A stretch of DNA of 19,135 nt, from positions 1 through 19,135 of the forward strand of contig CAKUVB010000014.1 in assembly GCA_934693215.1 (NCBI GenBank), written 5' to 3'. The stretch comes from an uncultured Candidatus Melainabacteria bacterium (GTDB taxonomy: Bacteria > Cyanobacteriota > Vampirovibrionia > Gastranaerophilales > Gastranaerophilaceae). A model generated the notes under the pieces. That model worked only from the letters and a program-made list of their open reading frames with translations, did no database searches and was not told the origin of the DNA. A program made the position numbers and the translations under genes. This document shows, piece after piece, positions 13,482-19,135 of this stretch. The stretch's first letter is position 1. The number at the start of each line of letters is the position of its first letter.

Positions 13482-14795
13482 TTATTTTAAAAACTCTGTC
13501 AAAGTTTCAATAGAGCGGTTTGAAAGAATTGTGTTTTTTTCTTTTTTATTTTTTCGAATTTGTTTTGGTAAATCTATTTCCTTAACAATAGCCCAATTTG
13601 AGTTAATAGGTTGGAATTTTGTTTGTTCAGGATTAGTTATATAATTCATTAATGCTCCAAGCATTGTTTCTGTAGGAAGTGTCAAAAGTTCTTCCCCTTT
13701 TATGTATTTAGCCATATTTAGTCCTGCTAATAGTCCTGAAGCGATTGATTCTGTATAACCTTCAGTACCAGTTATTTGTCCTGCAAAGAATAAGTTTTCT
13801 CTATTTCTTGTTTGGAGTGTTGGATTTAGAACTTGTGGACTATTGATAAAGGTGTTTCTGTGCATAACACCATATCTCATTATATTTGCGTTTTCTAATC
13901 CAGGAATTAGTTTTATTAATTCTTTTTGAGCTGGCCATTTTAGGTTTGTTTGAAAACCAACGATGTTATACAGAGTTTTTGCAGAATTATCTTGTCTTAG
14001 TTGAACAACTGCATAATTCTTTTCACCTGTTCTGTCATCAACAAGTCCGACAGGCTTCATAGGTCCAAAACGTAATGTATCGACCCCTCTAGATGCTAAG
14101 ACTTCTACTGGTAGGCAAGACTCAAAGAATTTTGCATTTTTTTCAAACTCTTTAAGTTCAATTTTTGGTGCATTAATCAAAAAATTATAGAATTTTTCGT
14201 ATTCATCTTTGTTCATCGGGCAATTTATATATGAAGCTTCACCCTTGTTATATCTGCTCGCATAGAATGCTTTATCAAAATTAATACTATCTTTTTCTAT
14301 AATAGGTGCAATAGCATCAAAGAAATGTAAATGTTCGTTTTTCGTAAAATCTTTTATTGAATTTGCTAAATCATCACTTGTCAAAGGACCTGATGCAATT
14401 ATTACATTTTTATCTTGAGGTATTTCAGTAATTTCTTCTTTAATAACATTTATATGAGGGTTGTTTTCAATTAATTCGGTTATTTTTTCTGAAAAACCTT
14501 CTCTATCTATTGCAAGTGCGTTTCCTGCAGGGACAGCATTATCAAAAGCGATACTTATTAGTTCTCCGCCAAGAATTTGCATCTCTTTTTTTAATAATCC
14601 ACTGGCATTTGTAACATCTGATGAACCAAGACTGTTAGAGCAAACAAACTCTGCGTATTTGTCTGTTTTGTGTGCACCAGTAGTTTTAACGGGACGCATT
14701 TCATATAAATCAACGTCAATATTTTGTTTTGCAAGTTGTAAGGCAGCTTCACTTCCTGCAAGCCCTGCACCTATTATAATAACTTTATTGTTCAT
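13482..14795 (-). CDS. trmFO: Folate/FAD-dependent tRNA (uracil-54-C5) methyltransferase TrmFO
   Basis: TrmFO makes ribothymidine at position 54 in the tRNA T loop, using methylene-tetrahydrofolate as carbon donor and FADH2 as reductant, in the cytosol. The ATG at 14795 is chosen because GGAGG lies 5 nt upstream; the longer frame from 14822 contains that SD. The 437-aa product has the FAD motif IIIGAGLAGSEAA (6-18), Cys52 in AEFVCSNSLGS and Cys227 in FESCLPVEVLASRG; these match the two conserved Cys of the family (53 and 226 in B. subtilis). Also seen are MRPVKTTGAHKT (33-44) and the C-terminal GQITGTEGYTES block. Its start overlaps the end of the diguanylate cyclase gene by 11 nt, so translation is coupled. 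Confidence 0.97.
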   Translation of the reverse strand: MNNKVIIIGAGLAGSEAALQLAKQNIDVDLYEMRPVKTTGAHKTDKYAEFVCSNSLGSSDVTNASGLLKKEMQILGGELISIAFDNAVPAGNALAIDREGFSEKITELIENNPHINVIKEEITEIPQDKNVIIASGPLTSDDLANSIKDFTKNEHLHFFDAIAPIIEKDSINFDKAFYASRYNKGEASYINCPMNKDEYEKFYNFLINAPKIELKEFEKNAKFFESCLPVEVLASRGVDTLRFGPMKPVGLVDDRTGEKNYAVVQLRQDNSAKTLYNIVGFQTNLKWPAQKELIKLIPGLENANIMRYGVMHRNTFINSPQVLNPTLQTRNRENLFFAGQITGTEGYTESIASGLLAGLNMAKYIKGEELLTLPTETMLGALMNYITNPEQTKFQPINSNWAIVKEIDLPKQIRKNKKEKNTILSNRSIETLTEFLK

Positions 14796-16602
14796 CAATA
14801 CCTCCAACTTGATTTCTACCATGCTCTTTTGCCCAGTATAAAGCTTTATCTGCTTTTTCTATTATAGATTGAGGTGTTTCACCATCTTGTGGGAAAGTTG
14901 AAACCCCAAGACTTATTGTAACATGGCAGTTGACATTATTAGGTAATTTGAAAACATTAGAAGATACTGCTTTACAAATTCTTTCAGCATTTATTATAGC
15001 TTCTTCTCTGTCGGTATAAGGTAAGATAATACTCATTTCTTCACCACCATATCTGCATACAAAGTCTGTAGCACGAGTATTACGTTTTAGAATGTGTGCA
15101 ACTCCTTTAAGTACAGCATCGCCTGATTGGTGTCCGTATGAGTCGTTGAACTTTTTGAAGAAGTCGATATCGATAATTATTAAAGAAAATGGCTGATTGT
15201 AGCGTTTAGCTGTTTCTATTTGTTTTCTTAATGTATCTTGAAAATATCTATGATTGTATAATTCAGTTAGTCCGTCTGTTGTTGCAAGTTTGTATTGGTA
15301 TTCAAAATCTCTTGATTTTAGTAAGTATTTTGCAAGATAAGAAATTGCAAATGTCATAAGAATTGCAAACATTGGTATAATGTCAGGTATCCAAAGATTA
15401 AAATATTTCATAACATAATATGATGCCATGTAATATGCTGTTGCGATTAATGAACTTGAAATTATCGCAAATAATGAAGATGTAGATAAAAATACTAGTG
15501 TTGTAATAATTATAATAAGTGTGGTGATAATGATTGTATTTGTTAGATTAGATGTTTTTTTGATAAATGAATTATCAATAATGTTGTTTAAATATGTTGC
15601 GTGTAATTCTACTCCGGGGTAGATTTTATCCACAGGTACACTTTTAGTATCAAATAAGCTTTGAGCAGTTGTTCCTACAAAAATAATTTTATTTTTAAAG
15701 TTGTAGTTTTCAGAGATTTTATTCCCTTTAGTTAATTCAATTAATTTATAGAATGGTATATTTTTATAAGTTTGTTGTGCTGGGCCATACCAATTTAGTA
15801 CACATTCCCCATTGTTTGTTATAGGAATTGATAGGTCTCCACTTTTTAGATTTGATTTCTTATCAATAATGTATTCAGGGTTGTATGATTTGTTAATATA
15901 AGAGTTACCAACCATAAGGGTTAGGTAAGGGTAAAATTCATCTTTGTATCTTGCAAAAGTTGGTACAGTTCTTATGATACCGTCATTAGAACGATTAATA
16001 TTTATCATACCAACATTTGTATCGTTGTTTAGTAGTTGAGAAAGAATTGCTCTACAATTTGAGAATGAGAAAATATTGTTTGTGTTAAAATTTTTGTTTT
16101 CAACTTTTACTTTCGCCTTCATTTTATCAGGTAGATTGATAGGTTTTCTTAAATCAAAAGATTCGTTATCAAAACTAATTCCTGTGTAAATGTTAGGATA
16201 TTTTTCCATAGTGTTTGCAAGATACGTGTCTGATGCAAGGTCATTTTTAAATGATTTAATAAACATTAAATCAAAGATGATAGCTTTTGGGTTATCTTTT
16301 TCAATAAGATTTATAATATCGGCATAGACTTTTCTTGAGATAGGCCATTCGCCATAATGCTCAAGTACATATTCATAACTTGTGTTATCAATGGCAAGAA
16401 TCACAATATCGCTATTGGGTTTTAGGTGTTTATGTTTGACTAATAATGATTGCCTGTAATCAAAAGATTTGTTTTCTGCATCATTAAAAAAGTTGGTAAT
16501 AATTTTGTTATGCATTAAAAACGCAATAATAAATATTGTTGATATTGCGATTAATATATAAGCAACATAGTCAATAAACTTTTTATCAATATTAAATTTC
16601 AT
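14785..16602 (-). CDS. CHASE2-GGDEF membrane diguanylate cyclase
   Basis: This makes cyclic di-GMP from two GTP at the inner face of the membrane. TM1 is at about 14-30. A large extracytoplasmic CHASE2 sensor (about 40-350) contains VILAIDNTSYEYV (67-79) and the typical FDLMF (110-114), KIIFVGTTA (305-313) and YPGVELHA (328-335) motifs. Three TM helices follow (about 354-372, 376-395, 404-425), the standard CHASE2 layout. The GGDEF domain (437-600) has DGLTELYNHRYF (443-454) and active site GGEE (519-522), followed by Met instead of the usual Phe. The inhibitory RxxD I-site RATD (510-513) is present, five residues before GGEE, so product feedback is expected. There is no EAL domain. SD GGGAG lies 6 nt before the ATG. 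The ligand is unknown. Confidence 0.95.
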   Translation of the reverse strand: MKFNIDKKFIDYVAYILIAISTIFIIAFLMHNKIITNFFNDAENKSFDYRQSLLVKHKHLKPNSDIVILAIDNTSYEYVLEHYGEWPISRKVYADIINLIEKDNPKAIIFDLMFIKSFKNDLASDTYLANTMEKYPNIYTGISFDNESFDLRKPINLPDKMKAKVKVENKNFNTNNIFSFSNCRAILSQLLNNDTNVGMININRSNDGIIRTVPTFARYKDEFYPYLTLMVGNSYINKSYNPEYIIDKKSNLKSGDLSIPITNNGECVLNWYGPAQQTYKNIPFYKLIELTKGNKISENYNFKNKIIFVGTTAQSLFDTKSVPVDKIYPGVELHATYLNNIIDNSFIKKTSNLTNTIIITTLIIIITTLVFLSTSSLFAIISSSLIATAYYMASYYVMKYFNLWIPDIIPMFAILMTFAISYLAKYLLKSRDFEYQYKLATTDGLTELYNHRYFQDTLRKQIETAKRYNQPFSLIIIDIDFFKKFNDSYGHQSGDAVLKGVAHILKRNTRATDFVCRYGGEEMSIILPYTDREEAIINAERICKAVSSNVFKLPNNVNCHVTISLGVSTFPQDGETPQSIIEKADKALYWAKEHGRNQVGGIDEQ

Positions 16603-16614
16603 AAAACTCTCCCT

Positions 16615-16782
16615 TTAGCTTTTAGCAGAAGAAAGATTGAGTTTGATATTTTTGGATAAAATGTTTTTTATTAAAAAAGTTTGTTCAAGAATCATATTGT
16701 TAAGTTTTAACAATTCTGTGGTATGTGAAAGTTCATCCGGATATCTAAGATAATTCAATAAACATTCTTCGTGCAAATTCAT
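16615..16782 (-). CDS. Small 55-aa ORF heading the diguanylate cyclase operon
   Basis: An open frame from ATG 16782 to TAA 16615 encodes 55 residues beginning MNLHEECLLNYLRYPDEL and ending in SSAKS. Its stop lies 12 nt before the cyclase ATG, and the cyclase SD sits in that gap, so it would be the first gene of the operon. Composition suggests one or two amphipathic helices; there is no signal peptide, membrane segment or known motif. Only a weak AGGT is seen before its ATG. A TATAAT (minus strand) lies 14 nt upstream of the ATG. It may be a small regulatory protein or a leader peptide, or the frame may be chance; position and codon use favour a real gene only moderately. Confidence 0.5.
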   Translation of the reverse strand: MNLHEECLLNYLRYPDELSHTTELLKLNNMILEQTFLIKNILSKNIKLNLSSAKS

Positions 16783-17131
16783 TATTGTGGGTACCTATTA
16801 TAATATACAATCTATTATTATAATAAAATGGATTTGAATATTCTCAATCCGTCAAAAGTTGAGAGTTTTGTCTAACTAAAGTATGAGATTTGTGTTTTGT
16901 GAGTGCAAAAAAGTTGTGAAGATAAGATTTTAATAATTTATAATCTTATTTTGAAGAAATATTACAATTTTAAAAATAAGTTTCAATTCCCCTGTTGACT
17001 ATGAAATATGTTTATAATACGATTATACTGCTGTATTGAAAGTTATAGCCGAAAATGATAGCTAGATTTTTATTATAGTAGGGTCAGATTTATGTTTGGC
17101 TCTGAGTTACAAGATGAAAAAGGAATGAATA
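16783..17131 (+). other. Divergent intergenic region between cyclase operon and S10 operon
   Basis: No gene longer than about 15 codons is seen. The left end should hold the minus-strand promoter of the cyclase operon. A TCTCAA/TTGAGA inverted repeat lies near 16839-16861. The right half is the S10 operon promoter and leader. A TCAGA/TCTGA pair about 30-50 nt before rpsJ could form a weak hairpin, but I cannot identify a known ribosomal-protein leader motif. Confidence 0.5.
16995..17023 (+). promoter_or_regulatory. Candidate S10 operon promoter
   Basis: TTGACT (16995-17000), a 17-bp spacer and TACGAT (17018-17023). A TATAAT at 17013-17018 is closer to consensus but only 12 bp from that -35. 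Start near 17030 would leave a leader of about 100 nt before rpsJ. Confidence 0.45.
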
Positions 17132-17452
17132 ATGGCGACTACAACAAAAAGACAAAGAATAAGAGTTTGTTTAAAGGCTTACGAACACAAATTAGTTGAT
17201 TTATCAGCTGAAAAAATCGTTGAAACTGCTAAAAGAACAGACGCTAAAGTTGCAGGCCCAATTCCTTTGCCTACAAAAAGACGTATTTATTGTGTATTGC
17301 GTTCACCACACGTTGATAAAAAATCTCGTGAGCACTTTGAATTAAGAACTCACAAGAGAATTATCGATATCTATGAACCAACACAACAAACTACTGAAGA
17401 ATTAAGCAGATTAGACTTACCTGCTGGTGTTGATATCGAAGTAAAATTATAA
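17132..17452 (+). CDS. rpsJ: 30S ribosomal protein S10
   Basis: S10 sits in the head of the 30S subunit and also forms the NusE part of antitermination complexes. The 106-aa product is near the usual 101-105. It shows the expected IRVCLKAYEHKLVD start (10-23), the GPIPLPTKR loop (42-50), the YCVLRSPHVDKKSREHFE block (53-70) and the THKRIIDIYEP region (73-83). SD AAGGA lies 7 nt before the ATG. It is the first gene of the operon here; an unusually long 182-nt spacer separates it from rplC. Confidence 0.98.
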   Translation: MATTTKRQRIRVCLKAYEHKLVDLSAEKIVETAKRTDAKVAGPIPLPTKRRIYCVLRSPHVDKKSREHFELRTHKRIIDIYEPTQQTTEELSRLDLPAGVDIEVKL

Positions 17453-17634
17453 TCAACAATTTATCAGTTTTTTGAAAACTTAATAGCATTATGCAGATAA
17501 TGTGAACTACAACGTCAAAAGTAAGGCGTAAGGTGAAAATCCTTAAAGGTATTGGTAGCGCTCGCAAGAAGAATGGCATATAAGAATTTTGTATTATAAC
17601 ATACGGCTTGTTATATGTCGGAAAGGAAAAACAA
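17453..17634 (+). other. Long hairpin-bearing spacer between rpsJ and rplC
   Basis: There is no gene here. Four simple hairpins can be read: AGTTTT/AAAACT (17466-17480), CATTAT/ATAATG (17487-17502), TAAGG/CCTTA (17529-17545) and TATAAC/GTTATA (17595-17615). The last is just upstream of the rplC SD and competes with an ACATA/TATGT pairing (17599-17618). None has a T-run except weak ones, so terminator function is unlikely; an RNA control element for rplC is possible. Confidence 0.4.
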
Positions 17635-18270
17635 ATGACACTAGGTGTAATTGGTAAAAAATTAGGAATGACTCAAATCTTTGATGAACAAGGTTTGGCA
17701 ATCCCTGTTACTGTAATTAAGGTAGATCAAATAGTTGTTACTCAAGTAAAAACTGTTGAAACTGATGGATATAATGCAATCCAAGTAGGTACTGTTGCTG
17801 CTAAAGAAAAACATTTGACAAAAGCTCAAATCGGTCACTTCAAGAAAAACGACCTAAGCAACTTCAGATATTTGCAAGAATTCAGAGTAGATAATCCACA
17901 AGATTACAAAGTTGGTCAAGAAATCGACTTGTCAGTATTAGCTGATGTACAAAAAGTTGATGTTGTTGGTCAATCAATAGGTAAAGGTTTCCAAGGTACT
18001 GTAAAAAGATGGAACTTTGGCAGAGGACCTATGGGACACGGTTCTAAAAACCACAGAGAACCAGGTTCTATCGGTGCTGGTACAACTCCTAGCCGTGTTA
18101 TCAAAGGTAAAAGAATGGCTGGAAACATGGGTAACGAAAGAGTTACTATTACAAAATTAAAAGTAGTTAAAGTTGACGCTGATAACAAACTAGTTTTAAT
18201 TAAAGGTTCAGTTCCTGGTTGTGAAGGAAGATTAGTAACAATCACTCCATCAAGAACAAAATGGAACTAA
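17635..18270 (+). CDS. rplC: 50S ribosomal protein L3
   Basis: L3 is an early-assembly protein of the 50S subunit whose long loop reaches toward the peptidyl-transferase centre. The start at 17635 (SD AAGGA 7 nt upstream) gives 211 aa, the normal length; an upstream in-frame TTG at 17608 lies in the leader hairpin and is not used. Landmarks are LGVIGKKLGMTQIFDEQG (3-20), the loop block KGFQGTVKRWNFGRGPMGHG with SKNHREPGSIG after it (about residues 116-146), and the KRMAGNMGNERVT segment (about 157-169). It is followed by a second long spacer before rplD. Confidence 0.98.
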   Translation: MTLGVIGKKLGMTQIFDEQGLAIPVTVIKVDQIVVTQVKTVETDGYNAIQVGTVAAKEKHLTKAQIGHFKKNDLSNFRYLQEFRVDNPQDYKVGQEIDLSVLADVQKVDVVGQSIGKGFQGTVKRWNFGRGPMGHGSKNHREPGSIGAGTTPSRVIKGKRMAGNMGNERVTITKLKVVKVDADNKLVLIKGSVPGCEGRLVTITPSRTKWN

Positions 18271-18411
18271 GTGAATTTTACATAGAGTGAAATAAACTAA
18301 AGGACTCAAATCGACAGACAAGTCATAAAAATCGGCTGGTCTTGCCATATAAAGCGAAAGCAAGCGGTAAGCAGTTTAAACGGACAGTATATTTAATAAG
18401 GAAAAGTAAAA
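18271..18411 (+). other. Long spacer between rplC and rplD
   Basis: This 141-nt non-coding gap contains a CTTGC/GCAAG pairing (18341-18364) around an inner GC-GAAA-GC tip, and the palindrome GTTTAAAC before the rplD SD (AAGGA, 18398-18402). No terminator and no reading frame are seen. In most bacteria these two genes are much closer. Confidence 0.4.
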
Positions 18412-19038
18412 ATGTCAAAACAAATATTAAGTACAAACGGTGAAAAATTAGGCGAAATTACTTTAAACGAAGCAGTTTTCGGTGTTGAACCTAATTTACA
18501 TGTTATGCACCTTGCATTAAGAAGACAATTAAATAATGCTCGCCAAGGCTCAGCAAATTGCAAAACAAGAGCTGAAGTTTCTGGTGGTGGTAGAAAACCT
18601 TGGAAACAAAAAGGTACAGGTAGAGCTAGAGCCGGTTCAACAAGATCTCCATTGTTTGCAGGTGGTGGTGTTATATTTGGACCAAAACCAAGAAACTATG
18701 ATTTAGCTATGCCACAAAAAGCTAGAAAATTAGCATTAAAATCAGCTTTGTCTGCTAGAGAAGCTCAGTTAGTAGTAGTAAAAGATTTCTCTGCTATTTC
18801 TGAACCAAAAACAAAATTGTTAACTGCTTCTTTAAAATCATTACAAGTATCAGGTAAAGTTCTTTTAATCGCAGATACAAACTTAGATGAAAACAAAAAC
18901 TTACTATTAGCTGGACGTAATATTCCAACTCTAAAAATGATATTACCTTCAAACTTAAACGTAAAAGATTTGTTAGAAGCTGATTTTGTAGTTATTACTG
19001 AATCTGCAATCAATGATATAACAGAAAGGTTACAATAA
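18412..19038 (+). CDS. rplD: 50S ribosomal protein L4
   Basis: L4 lines the peptide exit tunnel and, in E. coli, represses its own S10 operon. The 208-aa product is full length. It shows the conserved tunnel-loop block TRAEVSGGGRKPWKQKGTGR (52-71) with ARAGSTRSPLFAGGGVIFGP after it, then LALKSALSAR (107-116) and the C-terminal fold ending ITERLQ. SD AAGGA lies 9 nt before the ATG. Its stop overlaps the rplW start by 1 nt (TAATG). Whether it represses the operon here, for example through the long spacers, cannot be told from sequence. Confidence 0.98.
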   Translation: MSKQILSTNGEKLGEITLNEAVFGVEPNLHVMHLALRRQLNNARQGSANCKTRAEVSGGGRKPWKQKGTGRARAGSTRSPLFAGGGVIFGPKPRNYDLAMPQKARKLALKSALSAREAQLVVVKDFSAISEPKTKLLTASLKSLQVSGKVLLIADTNLDENKNLLLAGRNIPTLKMILPSNLNVKDLLEADFVVITESAINDITERLQ

Positions 19039-19135
19039 TGAGCAGCAAAGAAAGATTATATGAAATAATTAAAAAGCCAATCATAACAGAAAAATCAATG
19101 ATTGCAACAGCAATGGGTCAATATACGTTTGAAGT
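19038..19135 (+). CDS. rplW: 50S ribosomal protein L23, N-terminal fragment
   Basis: The first 32 codons are present before the window ends. The protein begins MSSKERLYEIIKKPIITEKS and continues MIATAMGQYTFEV; the IIKKPIITEKS signature is the L23 start. L23 lies at the exit-tunnel mouth and is the docking site for trigger factor and SRP. The start shares one base with the rplD stop, so the two genes are translationally coupled. The rest of the gene is outside the window. Confidence 0.95.
   Translation, partial: MSSKERLYEIIKKPIITEKSMIATAMGQYTFE

Noticed and set aside
16995..17018. TTGACT with TATAAT as the S10 promoter
   Set aside because: The spacing is only 12 bp, too short for sigma-70. 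TACGAT at 17 bp is the better partner, though weaker in sequence.
1..19135. CRISPR array, rRNA genes, insertion sequences
   Set aside because: I found no regularly spaced repeats, no rRNA-like sequence and no transposase frame by reading both strands.

Overview
The window is AT-rich, gene-dense bacterial chromosome with ordinary bacterial promoters, Shine-Dalgarno (SD) sites and Rho-independent terminators. The envelope genes point to a diderm: a BamA/Omp85 with three POTRA domains, a Skp/OmpH chaperone, and a small protein with a signal peptide and a barrel-like C-terminus. A coiled-coil protein of the kind found in Cyanobacteria, TrmFO, a membrane pyrophosphatase and the very low GC together suggest a non-photosynthetic cyanobacterial relative (Vampirovibrionia/Melainabacteria, perhaps Gastranaerophilales). 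That placement is inference from gene content; no marker gene was compared.

Left part (1-7309). The 3' end of a membrane pyrophosphatase gene closes with a strong terminator. An unrecognised 198-aa gene follows and meets, stop codon to stop codon, a five-gene minus-strand run: recF, bamA, skp/ompH, a pyrimidine-nucleoside phosphorylase and a 488-aa protein. The last is the most unusual item. Its C-terminal two thirds read as the cytoplasmic domain of the flagellar/type III export gate FlhA/SctV, but it has no membrane part; in front lie a DUF4177-like domain and a coiled coil.

Middle (7360-13443), all plus strand. This holds tRNA-CAU, a self-inhibited (class II) Fic protein, an orphan outer-membrane-type protein behind an operator-like palindrome, a methyltransferase-like protein coupled to a YkgJ-type Cys-cluster protein, uridine phosphorylase with a near-consensus promoter, a predicted HExxH metallopeptidase whose ATG lies inside the preceding terminator, tRNA-Gly(GCC), and the DivIVA-like coiled-coil protein. 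Most units have their own terminator, so this is a string of short transcription units. With the phosphorylase of the left part, uridine phosphorylase gives two pyrimidine nucleoside salvage enzymes.

Right part. A minus-strand operon (13482-16782) carries an unlisted 55-aa ORF, a CHASE2-GGDEF diguanylate cyclase and trmFO; the last two overlap by 11 nt. Divergent from it is the start of the S10 ribosomal operon (rpsJ, rplC, rplD, rplW, the last cut by the window end), which has unusually long, hairpin-containing spacers after rpsJ and rplC.

Several start codons were moved from the longest reading frame on SD and family evidence (TTG for the pyrimidine phosphorylase and YkgJ-like genes; internal ATG for skp, udp, trmFO, rplC). 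Four genes (recF, bamA, the methyltransferase, the metallopeptidase) lack a convincing SD but have a -10-like hexamer 6-7 nt before the ATG, which suggests leaderless transcripts. I saw no insertion sequence, integrase, CRISPR array or rRNA gene.
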